Assembly: GCA_035523995.1 (NCBI GenBank)
Contig: DATKPQ010000151.1
Coordinates: 15,718-79,717, forward strand
From: JASHVB01 sp035523995
GTDB taxonomy: Bacteria > Pseudomonadota > Alphaproteobacteria > Acetobacterales > Acetobacteraceae
Length of the DNA: 64,000 bases
Reading direction: 5' to 3'
The notes beneath the pieces are model-generated. The model made no database searches. It was not told the DNA's origin and was given only the letters and a program-made list of their open reading frames with translations. Below are positions 55,356 through 64,000 of this stretch, piece after piece (position 1 is the first letter of the stretch; each line of letters begins with the position of its first letter). The position numbers and the translations under genes are program-made.

Positions 55356-56750
55356 TTACCCCAGCGGGGCCACCGGGAAAGGCTCCGCCACCTCCAGGAC
55401 GCGGGCCGCCCGCAGAACCAGATCCTCCCGGTACTGGGCGGCGGCAATCTGCACCGCGTTCGGCAACCCGTTCGCCCGCAGTCCCAGGGGCACCGTGATC
55501 GCCGGCTGCCGCGTCAGGTTGAAGGTGAACGTCCACGGCGCCCAATGCGTCCACAACGCCTTCACCGGATTTACGGTCGGCGCGTCGGCCAGCGGCGGAC
55601 CGCCGGGCACGGTCGGGCACAGCACCAGGTCGAAGCGTTGATGCAGCCGGGCCATGGCATGCCCCGCGGCGGCGCGCAGGGTCTCGCCGTCCAGGTACTG
55701 GATCGCGGTCATGTCGCCGAGCCGATCAGCGACCTCGCGGATGCCCGGGTCGAGCAGACCGCGCAGTTGCTCGGGGAGGGAGGCGGCCAGGCGGGCGAGG
55801 CTGGCGCCCCAGACGCCGGCGAAGATCGCGCGGGTGTCCGGCAGGTCGGGGGCGGCTTCCGCGACCGTCGCTCCCGCCTCCGCCAGCAGCGCCGCCGCCT
55901 GCTCGACGGCCTCGACGGACTCGGCATCCACCGGTGCGTCGAAGCCGGGGCGGCGCAACACGCCGACATGCAGGTCCGCCACGCCGGCGTCGATGCCATC
56001 GCGCCAGTCCTGGCCCTCGTCGGGCATGGCGAACGGGTCGCGCGCGTCGTAGCGGGCCATGGCGGTCAGCATCAGCGCGGCGTCGCGCACGCTGCGAGTC
56101 ATGGGGCCGGCGACGGAGACGCCCGGGAAGGCGCTGGCGGGCCAGATCGGCACGCGGCCGAAGGTGGGCTTCAACCCCACCAGCCCGCACCAGGCCGCCG
56201 GGATACGGATCGAGCCGCCCGCATCGGTGCCAATATGCAGCGGCCCAAACCCTGCTGCCCCGGCGGCGCCCGCGCCCGAGGAGGATCCGCCGGTGGTATA
56301 GGCGGGGTTCCAGGGATTGCGGGAAATGCCGTGCAGCGGGCAGTCGCCGGGCGATTTCCAGCCGTACTCGGTGGTGGTGGTCTTGCCCAGGATGACCGCG
56401 CCGGCGGCCTTGAGCCCCACCACGGCGGGTGCATCGTCGTGGACCGGCGCGGGGTCGGACGTGCGGCTGCCGCGCCGGGTGGGGAAGCCCGCGAGGTCCA
56501 CCAGGTCCTTCACGGTGCACGGCACGCCATCCAGCACGCCCAGCGGCCGGCCGGCGCGCCAGCGCATCTCGCTTTCCGCCGCGGCATCGAGCGCGCGCGG
56601 GTTCATCACGACAAAGGCGTTCAGGCCGGGGTTGAGGCGGGCAACCCGCTCGGTGACCGCTTGCAGGACCTCGACCGGACTGAGCGTGCGGCGGGCGAAC
56701 TGCGCCAGCATGTCTTCGGCGGAGAGCAGAGCGGGGTCGGAAGCGGGCAT
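55356..56750 (-). CDS. amidase signature family enzyme
   Basis: The 464-residue hydrolase has the Ser-cisSer-Lys apparatus: lysine in PCTVKDLVDLAG, GGSSSGAGAAGAAG and the nucleophile region GTDAGGSIRIPAAWCG. The C-terminal LTRQPAITVPLG is typical. It may be a general aliphatic or aryl amidase; GatA is unlikely because gatB and gatC are absent. ATG 56750 with AGGAA upstream is used. Confidence 0.92.
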   Translation of the reverse strand: MPASDPALLSAEDMLAQFARRTLSPVEVLQAVTERVARLNPGLNAFVVMNPRALDAAAESEMRWRAGRPLGVLDGVPCTVKDLVDLAGFPTRRGSRTSDPAPVHDDAPAVVGLKAAGAVILGKTTTTEYGWKSPGDCPLHGISRNPWNPAYTTGGSSSGAGAAGAAGFGPLHIGTDAGGSIRIPAAWCGLVGLKPTFGRVPIWPASAFPGVSVAGPMTRSVRDAALMLTAMARYDARDPFAMPDEGQDWRDGIDAGVADLHVGVLRRPGFDAPVDAESVEAVEQAAALLAEAGATVAEAAPDLPDTRAIFAGVWGASLARLAASLPEQLRGLLDPGIREVADRLGDMTAIQYLDGETLRAAAGHAMARLHQRFDLVLCPTVPGGPPLADAPTVNPVKALWTHWAPWTFTFNLTRQPAITVPLGLRANGLPNAVQIAAAQYREDLVLRAARVLEVAEPFPVAPLG

Positions 56751-57429
56751 GGGGCGTTCCTGCGGCGGTGCGAGGCAGCCAGAATGGACGTGCCGGCGGT
56801 GCGAGGGAACCCGCGACATGGCCCATGGGAATGCACGCAGTTGGTCGTGCGCGGCGGTTAGAAACACTCTCGCGCGGCCGGACCGCATTATTCAGGCCGC
56901 CGTCGATAGGTCCAGGATACCGCGGGCGAAACGGGTCGTCGCTGGGGTCGGATCACACGCGCACGAAACTGCCCGGGCGGCTTCCTGATATTTACCTTGC
57001 ACCGCTGCTCTCCAATCCGAATGGCTTTCGAGGCGGCGCAGTCGGGGTTGATACCATCGGGCAAAAGTCTAACACTGTTGGGCCATTGACGTCGAGGGAT
57101 GAAGACTATAGGGAGCTTTGGCCACGCTGGTCGTGTATTCGAGAGAACTCTGGCGAGGCTGAATTCGATTTCGCTTCGCCTGAGCGCGGGGGCGTTAATC
57201 CCGCGGCCCCTACCGCTGCGATAATAGCGGTGGTTTCACGATCAGCCGCTGTCGGCTCGCGTGCGGAATCTCATCTTCTTGCATTGGCACGATGCATCAC
57301 AACCGGCTACCGAAGCGGCCAGAAACTCCACGATACGCAGGGGAGTCCGGCAACCACGTTAGCCGATCTGATGTGAACTACATACACTGGCGCGGGGAGC
57401 ATCGGGTCGTAACCTGAAGGGCTTGTGAC
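56751..57429. other. 680-bp gap upstream of the N-acyltransferase
   Basis: No gene supported. A short hairpin (ACCGCT 57212, AGCGGT 57226) is visible. Composition is less GC-rich than the flanks. Confidence 0.4.
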
Positions 57430-58146
57430 ATGCGCAGCTCTGCTCTCGAAAATGCGATCCTCAAGCTGAACAAAGAAGTATCTGTGGAACTCGCTGATAC
57501 GCCAGCGGCTCGGCGGGAGGCGTTTGCGCTGCGCTATCAGGTCTACTGCATCGAACGCAATTATGAGCCGGGCTACAACGGGATCGAGCAGGACGGCTAC
57601 GACGACTCTGCCGTGCACGCCGTAGCCCGGTGGCGGCAGACCGGCAAAGTGATCGGAACCGTTCGCCTGATCCTGCCAAACGATCCGCCGGGCAATGATG
57701 ATTTTCCAATGCAACGCATATGCGACCCGGGAGTGCTGGACGGGCTGCCTCGAAACACCATTGGCGAGGTCTCGCGTTTCGCGTTGGCCAAGTGGATGAC
57801 GCAGCAAATGCGGCGCACGAGTGCGGACACTGCACCGATCTTGCGGCTGGCTTTGATTCGCGGAGCAGTTTGGCTGAGCGCCGAGGTCGGTCATACCCAT
57901 TGGGTGGCAATGATGGAGCACACATTATTGCGAGTGTTGCGGGCGACGGGCATCCACTTCGTTCCCTTGGGTGCCGCTGTCGACTACCACGGCCTTCGGC
58001 AACCGGCAGTCGCGGAACTTGTACCAACGATGGCACGGTTGGCGCGCGAGCAACCGGTCATGTGGGAGTACATCACGCGTTCTGGAACGTGGTATTCCGC
58101 TCCTGCGAAGCGCCACCACACAGTGCCGGAAGGCACAGCAACCTAA
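57430..58146 (+). CDS. LuxI/FeeM-like N-acyltransferase (GNAT fold)
   Basis: The 238-residue protein shows the autoinducer-synthase-like core: FALRYQVYCIERNYEPG, ARWRQTGKVIGTVRLIL and TIGEVSRFALAK (compare E-x-SRF in LuxI). Similar proteins are FeeM-type N-acyl amino acid synthases and exosortase-associated acyltransferases, which use acyl-ACP. No LuxR regulator, exosortase or PEP-CTERM gene is nearby. The product may be an N-acyl amino acid or signal lipid (inference). AAGGG site before ATG. Confidence 0.75.
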   Translation: MRSSALENAILKLNKEVSVELADTPAARREAFALRYQVYCIERNYEPGYNGIEQDGYDDSAVHAVARWRQTGKVIGTVRLILPNDPPGNDDFPMQRICDPGVLDGLPRNTIGEVSRFALAKWMTQQMRRTSADTAPILRLALIRGAVWLSAEVGHTHWVAMMEHTLLRVLRATGIHFVPLGAAVDYHGLRQPAVAELVPTMARLAREQPVMWEYITRSGTWYSAPAKRHHTVPEGTAT

Positions 58147-58488
58147 TATGCGACGCGTCGGCTGAGCCGGCGGCACAATCTGTTCCGCGCCGGACTCATC
58201 AACGCCTGCTAACGGGCGACAAGAGCGTCAGCCCACTGGCCGGCTCCAGGCGCATAAATCCCTGCATCCGCAGGAGAAACACGCTGCCAAACGGATCAGC
58301 TTATTCTGTCAATAGGTTCGATTCGGACCCGATCCACGGCGGATCCGCGTGCCGCCTGGCCACACGGCATGCGTGCGGGTTCCCGAGCACGACATCGAAT
58401 CCTCCGTGTTGGGACTGGGGGTTGGTTCACCGCATAGCCTGCCGGTCCGTGGCGGGCCGCCCGGATCGGATGAAACGCTCTGCTCTCC
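58147..58488. other. gap between convergent genes
   Basis: No gene, tRNA or clear terminator seen. Confidence 0.4.
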
Positions 58489-59010
58489 TCAGTGTCGCAA
58501 TAGCATCAGATGCCGCACCGTAATTCCTGCCACCCGCTCGCATCCCGCCTGGTCCGCTGCATCGAAACGCCCCAACTCCGGACTGTCGAGATCGAGCACG
58601 CCGAGCAACCGGTCCGCCGCCAGCAACGGCACCACCAGTTCCGACCGTGATGCGGTATCGCAGGCAATGTGGCCGGGAAACCCCGCGACATCCGGCACCA
58701 GCACAGAAGTCCGCCGCTGCGCCGCCGTTCCGCACACGCCCTTGCCGAGCGGAATTCGCACACACGCCGGACGCCCCTGAAACGGTCCCAGCACCAGCAC
58801 ATCACCGCGAAGAAAATAAAAACCGGCCCAGTTCAGCGCGGGCAGCGCATGATAGATCGCCGCCGCGGCATTGGCGGCATTGGCGACGGGATCGGGCTCG
58901 CCACTCAGCAGCGCATCCAGTTCGCGCGCCAGCGCGTCATACAGTGCCGGCTTGTCCATCAGGTGCGGCGCGGTCCACGGCGCCGCGCGTTCCGGATCGT
59001 GCATCGTCAT
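58489..59010 (-). CDS. msrC: free methionine-(R)-sulfoxide reductase (GAF fold)
   Basis: The 173-residue GAF enzyme matches the fRMsr family: LNWAGFYFL, LVLGPFQGRPACVRIPLGKG, VCGTAAQRR and FPGHIACDTASRSELVVPL, with the three catalytic/resolving cysteines. It reduces free methionine-R-sulfoxide, a repair of oxidised metabolite. ATG 59010 lies 25 bases after the next gene on the same strand, so the two may be co-transcribed. Confidence 0.92.
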   Translation of the reverse strand: MTMHDPERAAPWTAPHLMDKPALYDALARELDALLSGEPDPVANAANAAAAIYHALPALNWAGFYFLRGDVLVLGPFQGRPACVRIPLGKGVCGTAAQRRTSVLVPDVAGFPGHIACDTASRSELVVPLLAADRLLGVLDLDSPELGRFDAADQAGCERVAGITVRHLMLLRH

Positions 59011-59035
59011 TCTCCCGCCAGCCCAGCGCCGCCGT

Positions 59036-59827
59036 TCACCGCCCTGCCATCCCCGCGCGCATCGCCGCATCCGCCGCCGGCAGCAACCGCGCGAAACGTG
59101 CCGCCCACGCCGCCTGCCCCGCCGCATCCGCGATCAGGTCCTGACGGATTTCGATCTCGACATGCGGCAGGCCGCGTTTTTCCCCGTGCACCGGCACGGT
59201 GTAGTCGCTGGTGTCGGTGATCGCGTAGGGCGCGTTCTCTCCCACCACGATGTCGCCTTCCGCGCGCAGCAGGGCAAGCAGCGCGGAGGCCAGGCGCGTG
59301 TCGCGATTGAACAGTACCCCCACCTGCACCGCGCGCGATTCGCCTTTGAACACCGGGGTGAAGCTGTGCATCGAGATCAGCACCGTCCGCCGCCCGGCGG
59401 CCGCGCGCGCATCCAGCAGCGCGGCGATCCGGGCGTGATATGGCGTGAAGATCTCGCGCAGCCGTGCGACGCGCTCGACCGCGGCGATGGCGGCATTGCC
59501 GGGGATCGGCGTGAGCTCGCTGACCTCCGGGATCGACGTCGGCACCGAGGGGTCGCGGTTGCAGTCGATCACCAGCCGCGAATAGGCCTGCAGCACGGCA
59601 ACGGCATCCAACGCCGCGGACAGTTGCTCGGTCACGCCGGCGACGCCGATGTCCCACGCGATGTGCCGCTGCAGCTCGCTCTCGGGCACGCCGAGCCGAC
59701 CGAGCCGCGCCGGGATCACCCGCCCGGCATGGTCCGCGACCAGAACGAAATCGGCGCTGCCGCCGTCCCGCAACACGCGCACGGGCGATGGCTCGTCCGC
59801 CGCCAACAGAGTTTCGCTGACCGCCAT
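59036..59827 (-). CDS. N-formylglutamate amidohydrolase family protein
   Basis: The 263-residue protein has FVLVADHAGRVIP, HIAWDIG, YSRLVIDCNRDP, LISMHSFTP and the C-terminal VEIEIRQDLI, the pattern of the FGase-like family (zinc-dependent). Most members of this branch are not in histidine degradation, and no hut genes are nearby, so the substrate is open. Confidence 0.87.
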   Translation of the reverse strand: MAVSETLLAADEPSPVRVLRDGGSADFVLVADHAGRVIPARLGRLGVPESELQRHIAWDIGVAGVTEQLSAALDAVAVLQAYSRLVIDCNRDPSVPTSIPEVSELTPIPGNAAIAAVERVARLREIFTPYHARIAALLDARAAAGRRTVLISMHSFTPVFKGESRAVQVGVLFNRDTRLASALLALLRAEGDIVVGENAPYAITDTSDYTVPVHGEKRGLPHVEIEIRQDLIADAAGQAAWAARFARLLPAADAAMRAGMAGR

Positions 59828-59855
59828 TCCTACCCTCCGGCTCAGACAGCATCGG

Positions 59856-60137
59856 ATGGCGCAGCCGGCCTACGCTGTCCAGGGCCGGTATCGCTGCGCG
59901 GAGATTCGATGGGATGGATGCCGGGCCGGGCGGGACGACCTGCGCGTTGGGACATGGTTGGCGGAGCAAGATCGTTTCGGCCCGAAGCGGTTCGCACCGG
60001 AGTTCCGCACCATGGATGCCGCCGAACTGGCACGGTTTGCCGCTTGGTACGAAATTTTTGAAAGGCGCAATGGAATGTCAGGCCGCAAAATGTGCGCGAT
60101 GATCGTGCTGACGCACTTATTTGCCGACGCTGCCTGA
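59856..60137 (+). CDS. small hypothetical protein
   Basis: A 93-residue frame from ATG 59856 with balanced composition (TWLAEQDRFGPKRFAPEF, LARFAAWYEIFERRNGMSG). Divergent from the FGase-like gene with 28 bases between starts. No family recognised; ribosome site weak. Confidence 0.5.
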   Translation: MAQPAYAVQGRYRCAEIRWDGCRAGRDDLRVGTWLAEQDRFGPKRFAPEFRTMDAAELARFAAWYEIFERRNGMSGRKMCAMIVLTHLFADAA

Positions 60138-60274
60138 CGACCGTCGGGTCCCATTCCGGCTCATCCACCGACAGGCCGCCGAACGGATCGCCTCGTCCGC
60201 GCCTGCCTTGCGATACCGCCAAACTCGCCGCGCGCGTTTCACCACCCGCGACTGCGACGGGAGTGGAATGTCGC

Positions 60275-60740
60275 TCACACCCCGATCTGGAAGCCGAGCA
60301 AGGAGAAGTTGTTGCGGATGAGGTGCTTGCCGTAGTTGGTGTCGGTCGGCACGGGAATCGCCGGCGGCGCCGGTCGGCTGATCAAAATCGCCTGGCTGCC
60401 CGGCGGCAAGGTCGACGATGCCCACCGTCAGTGTGGTGGCCGGCAGCCGGATCGCCCGGCCCGATTGCAGCCCGGTGGTCAGACCGCCTGACGGAACATT
60501 TCTATTGGCGTCGATGATCGTCTGTTGCGGCATGTTGAAGTCGGCCGGCTGCGGGATCGTCTTCACCGTGAAGTCGATGACCGTTGCACAGCCGTAATTC
60601 GTGACGCTGCCCGGGACGGTCGCCTTGGTGGCGTCGTCGTAGGTCTGCCTCTGCAGGCGGAGCAGAATGTCGGATTGATCCGCGTGTAGTAATCGCGGCC
60701 GGGCGCCTGGCCCGCGGGCTCCCGTGACTCGGCCGCCACG
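60275..60740 (-). pseudogene. hypothetical gene with two frameshifts
   Basis: The minus strand encodes protein-like sequence in three consecutive frames: GTG 60740 to GRDYYTRIN, then QSDILLRLQRQTYDDATKAT through NYGCATVIDF and RAIRLPATTLTVGIVDL, then PPGSQAILISRPAPP to TNYGKHLIRNNFSLLGFQIG and a stop at 60275. Joining them needs shifts near 60690 and 60410. Each part reads well, the joints do not, so this is a recent pseudogene or contains sequencing errors. No family recognised. Divergent from alaS. Confidence 0.6.
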
Positions 60741-60793
60741 TTAGGCTACGTCCCGTCCTTTCGTGCCAAATCCCGGGACCCCATCTGACCGCC

Positions 60794-63436
60794 ATGGCCA
60801 GCAGCAACGACATCCGCGCCGCGTTCCTCGACTTCTTCGCCCGCAACGGCCACACCGTGGTGCCGAGTTCCCCCCTCGTGCCACGCAACGATCCCACGCT
60901 GATGTTCACCAACGCGGGCATGGTGCAGTTCAAGAACGTCTTCACCGGGCAGGAGCAGCGCCCGTACGTACGCGCCACCACGGCGCAGAAATGCGTGCGT
61001 GCCGGCGGCAAGCACAACGACCTCGACAATGTCGGCTACACCGCCCGCCACCATACGTTTTTCGAAATGCTCGGCAATTTCAGCTTCGGCGACTATTTCA
61101 AGGAGCTGGCGATCCCCTACGCCTGGGAACTGGTGACCCGCGACTACGGCCTGCCGAAGGATCGGCTGACCGTCACGGTCTATTCCGAAGACGACGACGC
61201 CGCCGAAATCTGGCGCAAGGTCTCCGGCCTGCCACGGGAGAAAATCATCCGCATCCCCACCGACGACAATTTCTGGCGCATGGGCGAAACCGGTCCCTGC
61301 GGCCCGTGCAGCGAGATCTTCTACGACCACGGCCCGCACATTCCCGGCGGACCGCCTGGCAGCGCCGACGAAGACGGCGACAGATTCATCGAAATCTGGA
61401 ACTTGGTGTTCATGCAGTTCGAGGAAGGCCCGCCTGGCACCCGCGTTCCGCTGCCGCGGCCCTCGATCGACACCGGCATGGGGCTGGAACGTCTCGCCGC
61501 CATCCTGCAAGGCAAGCACGACAACTACGACATCGACATTCTGCGATCGTTGATTCTGGCCTCCGCCGAGGTCACCGGCCAGGACCCGGACGGTGCGCAC
61601 AAGGTGTCGCATCGCGTCATCGCCGACCATCTGCGGTCCAGCGCGTTCCTGATCGCCGACGGCGTGCTGCCGTCGAACGAAGGCCGCGGCTATGTGCTGC
61701 GCCGCATCATGCGCCGCGCGATGCGCCACGCCACGATGATGGGCGCACGGGATCCGGTGATGTATCGCCTCGTGCCGACCTTGGTGCGCCAGATGGGCAC
61801 CGCCTATCCGGAACTGGTGCGCGCCGAGCCGCTGATTCGCGAGACGCTGGAGCTGGAGGAGACCCGGTTCAAGACGCTGCTGGAACGCGGCCTGGGGCTG
61901 CTGGCGGAGGAAACCGCCAAGCTCGGCGGGGGCGAAGCGCTGCCCGGTGCGGTGGCGTTCCGGCTGTACGACACCTACGGCTTCCCGCTCGACCTGACGC
62001 AGGACGCGCTGCGCGAGGAAGGACGGGGCGTGGACCTCGCCGGGTTCGAAGCGGCGATGGAAGAGCAGCGGGCGCGGGCGCGCGCGGCCTGGGCGGGATC
62101 GGGCGAGGCCGCCACCGAGCAGGTCTGGTTCGAGCTCAAGCAGAAGGTCGGGGCCAGCGAGTTCCTGGGCTACTCCACGGAAAATGCCGAAGGGGAGATC
62201 GTCGCGCTGGTGATGGACGGCGCTCCGGTGCACAGCGCCGCGGTCGGCAAGGACGTGGCGGTGGTGCTGAACCAGACGCCGTTCTATGGGGAATCAGGCG
62301 GCCAGGTGGGCGACACCGGGCTGATCACCGGCCCCGACGGCCTGCGTATCGCCATCACCGACACCCAGAAGAAGCTGGGCGACCTGTTCGTCCATCTCGG
62401 CCGCGTGGAATCGGGCGAGGCGCACGTGGGCACGCCGGTGGCCGCCCGGGTGGACCACGAACGGCGCACCCATATTCGTGCGCACCATTCGGCGACGCAC
62501 CTGCTGCACGAGGCGCTGCGGCGCCGCCTGGGCACGCATGTCGCGCAGAAGGGCAGCCTGAACGCGCCGGACCGGCTGCGCTTCGACGTGAGTCATCCGC
62601 GGCCGATCACCGGCGAGGACATCGCCGTGGTGGAAGCCGAGGTGAATGCGAAGATCCGCGAGAACTCCGAAGTCACCACCCGCCTGATGACCCCCGCCGC
62701 CGCCGTCGAGATGGGTGCCATGGCCCTGTTCGGCGAGAAATACGGCGAGGAAGTGCGCGTGGTGATGATGGGCGCGCCGGAGGGCAACAAGCCGGCGTGG
62801 TCGATCGAATTGTGCGGCGGCACGCATGTCCGCCGCACCGGTGACATCGGCTATTTCCGCATCGTCGGTGAAAGCGCCGTGGCGGCGGGCGTGCGGCGGA
62901 TCGAGGCGGTGACCGGACCATTCGCCGAGGCGGTGGTGGCGGACATGCAGCGCCAGTTGCATGCCGCCGCGGGCGCCTTGCGCGTGCCGCCGGCCGACGT
63001 CCCGGCGCGGGTCGAGGCGCTGGTGGAGACGACGCGCCGCCAGGAGCGCCAGATCGCGGAGCTGCAAAAGAAGCTGGCGACCGGCGGTGACGGTGCCGCC
63101 GCGGTGGAGCAAGTGAACGGGGTGAAGTTCGCGGCGCGCAACCTGGGCGACGTGCCGCCGCGTGAGTTGAAGGGTCTGGCGGAGGCGATCGGCAAACAGA
63201 TCGGCTCCGGCGTGGTGGCGCTGGTGTCCACCGCGGATGGCAAGGCGAGCATCGTGGTGGGCGTGTCGCCGGACCTGGCGGGGAAGATCAGCGCGGTCGA
63301 TCTGGTGCGGACGGCGTCGGCAGCGGTCGGCGGCAAGGGCGGCGGCGGCCGGCCGGACATGGCACAGGCGGGCGGGCCGGATGGGGCGCGGGCGGAGGAA
63401 GCGCTGGCGGCGGTGCGGGGGGCGCTGGGGGGGTAG
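60794..63436 (+). CDS. alaS: alanyl-tRNA synthetase
   Basis: The 880-residue enzyme is complete. Catalytic domain: FTNAGMVQFKNVFTG, ARHHTFFEMLGNFSFGDYF, WNLVFMQFE and GMGLERLAAILQ. Editing domain: HIRAHHSATHLLHEAL with the zinc-binding His pair and ELCGGTHVRRTGDIG. C-Ala end with GGRPDMAQAGG. Charges tRNA-Ala and clears Ser/Gly mischarging. Length is normal (about 875). Confidence 0.98.
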   Translation: MASSNDIRAAFLDFFARNGHTVVPSSPLVPRNDPTLMFTNAGMVQFKNVFTGQEQRPYVRATTAQKCVRAGGKHNDLDNVGYTARHHTFFEMLGNFSFGDYFKELAIPYAWELVTRDYGLPKDRLTVTVYSEDDDAAEIWRKVSGLPREKIIRIPTDDNFWRMGETGPCGPCSEIFYDHGPHIPGGPPGSADEDGDRFIEIWNLVFMQFEEGPPGTRVPLPRPSIDTGMGLERLAAILQGKHDNYDIDILRSLILASAEVTGQDPDGAHKVSHRVIADHLRSSAFLIADGVLPSNEGRGYVLRRIMRRAMRHATMMGARDPVMYRLVPTLVRQMGTAYPELVRAEPLIRETLELEETRFKTLLERGLGLLAEETAKLGGGEALPGAVAFRLYDTYGFPLDLTQDALREEGRGVDLAGFEAAMEEQRARARAAWAGSGEAATEQVWFELKQKVGASEFLGYSTENAEGEIVALVMDGAPVHSAAVGKDVAVVLNQTPFYGESGGQVGDTGLITGPDGLRIAITDTQKKLGDLFVHLGRVESGEAHVGTPVAARVDHERRTHIRAHHSATHLLHEALRRRLGTHVAQKGSLNAPDRLRFDVSHPRPITGEDIAVVEAEVNAKIRENSEVTTRLMTPAAAVEMGAMALFGEKYGEEVRVVMMGAPEGNKPAWSIELCGGTHVRRTGDIGYFRIVGESAVAAGVRRIEAVTGPFAEAVVADMQRQLHAAAGALRVPPADVPARVEALVETTRRQERQIAELQKKLATGGDGAAAVEQVNGVKFAARNLGDVPPRELKGLAEAIGKQIGSGVVALVSTADGKASIVVGVSPDLAGKISAVDLVRTASAAVGGKGGGGRPDMAQAGGPDGARAEEALAAVRGALGG

Positions 63437-63595
63437 CATCGTTGCTCAAGTGGCATCACCGAATGATCTGACCCGGACTCCTCCGACGCTTGGGCCTCGT
63501 TGCCGCCGTCGCAAATCGCCTCGAAAGCCGCCCTGCGTGGCAGCTTGTGATCCCGCCCAAAATTACAGGCCACCAAATCTTCAACGCCAGGGTCC

Positions 63596-63865
63596 TCAAT
63601 AACTGGTATTCCGCAACGTCTGACGAAGTCGGCGTGATGTCGCTATCAGTTGAGCATCCGACATCATCTCTCTCTTTTCTATATCGGACAGAAGCTGGCG
63701 TAACTGATCGTGCTGTCCGATAGAGAATGATAACAAGACAGCGCTTCGCGGATGGACAAGCGCCGCGAGCAACTGCACTAGATTTTCAATTTCGCCAGTT
63801 ATTGCCTCAAGTTCATCTTGGAGTCCGACGTTATCGGGGTCGTTGTCCAGGCGCTGCCGAATCGA
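63596..63865 (-). pseudogene. gene truncated by an insertion element
   Basis: The minus-strand frame ends at 63596 and reads QRLDNDPDNVGLQDELEAI, then LVQLLAALVHPRSAVLLSF and LRQLLSDIEKREMMSD: helical, protein-like. Upstream of about 63865 the frame stays open to 63928 but enters the leader of the transposase, so the original 5' part is missing. Family not recognised. Confidence 0.45.
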
Positions 63866-64000
63866 GCCTGTCCGTGATTCTGTGTGCGGGGCATAACGAA
63901 CGCCAAGGAGGCGTGTTATGCCGAGCAAAGCCAGGAAGTTGGACCGCGACGTTGGGAATCTGGCGTCGATCCCGAAGGAGCTGGTGGAGCGGTTCCTGAC
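63862..64000 (+). mobile_element. left end of an IS256-type insertion sequence (runs off the window)
   Basis: Contains the start of an IS256-type transposase gene and a leader beginning near GAGCCTGTCCGTGATTCTGT, which may be the terminal inverted repeat. The other end is outside the window, so the boundary is approximate. Confidence 0.5.
63918..64000 (+). CDS. IS256-family transposase, N-terminal fragment at window edge
   Basis: From ATG 63918, after a strong AAGGAGG site, the frame reads about 27 residues (PSKARKLDRDVGNLAS, then IPKELVERFL), which matches the beginning of alphaproteobacterial IS256/mutator-type transposases. The catalytic DDE domain lies outside the window. Confidence 0.65.
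   Translation, partial: MPSKARKLDRDVGNLASIPKELVERFL

Noticed and set aside
55545..56861. 438-codon frame opposite the amidase gene
   Set aside because: Antisense shadow; the amidase frame holds the complete catalytic motif set.

Overview
The window is a GC-rich (roughly two thirds GC by eye) chromosomal segment that looks like a member of the Acetobacteraceae or a close relative in the Alphaproteobacteria. I infer this from gene content (folP-glmM-thiD neighbourhood, acetoin dehydrogenase, PHA synthase, bd oxidase, TamA, LepA, AlaS), from codon use, and from dispersed palindromic repeats of the GTCATTGCGAG type. I found no rRNA, tRNA or CRISPR array. Most of the sequence is ordinary chromosome. 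The accessory signal lies in the gaps, in several small operons, in decayed genes, and in an insertion sequence entering at the right edge.

Layout. 0-8 kb: the end of a LysR regulator diverges from a fused CydDC-type ABC exporter, followed by a degenerate protein kinase with a small membrane partner and an acyltransferase. 8-13 kb: a class III aminotransferase, a Pro/Ala-rich hypothetical protein and a MEMO-AMMECR1 fusion. 13-18 kb: a Rieske dioxygenase alpha/beta pair with a Vgb-lyase-like propeller, then a PHA synthase. 18-23.3 kb: a TetR-controlled ABC / LolA-like / outer-membrane-barrel operon with a duplicated operator. 23.4-30.3 kb: thiD, glmM, folP, argF, argD, a CopD-like membrane protein and an orphan ParA. 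30.9-33.9 kb: cydABX. 34.3-37.2 kb: a tightly overlapping type III PKS / methyltransferase / FAD-oxidoreductase operon. 37.4-43.7 kb: a GlcD-like oxidase, acoABC and, divergently, hemN. 44-50.9 kb: an unrecognised 516-aa protein, a PlsC-like acyltransferase, tamA, queC, a Rap1a-type protein and a carboxymuconolactone-decarboxylase-like protein. 51.6-64 kb: lepA, a sulfotransferase, a stand-alone HisKA-like protein, an amidase, a LuxI/FeeM-like N-acyltransferase, msrC, an N-formylglutamate amidohydrolase-like protein, a frameshifted gene, alaS, and an IS256-type element beside a truncated gene.

Themes. (1) Three FNR/ANR-like dyads (TTGAC-N4-ATCAA before cydA and before hemN, TTGAT-N4-CTCAA before phaC) suggest that low oxygen coordinates the high-affinity oxidase, anaerobic haem synthesis and PHA storage. 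(2) Two candidate systems deserve follow-up: the TetR/ABC/LolA-like/barrel operon, which may move a lipid or lipoprotein to the outer membrane, and the three-gene type III PKS operon, which probably makes a modified phenolic lipid, pyrone or quinone. (3) Two families of dispersed repeats plus a MITE-like element fill many gaps and in places run into reading frames, apparently supplying new gene ends (thiD, folP, the outer-membrane barrel, the GlcD-like oxidase). All coordinates were read by hand; start codons are choices explained entry by entry.
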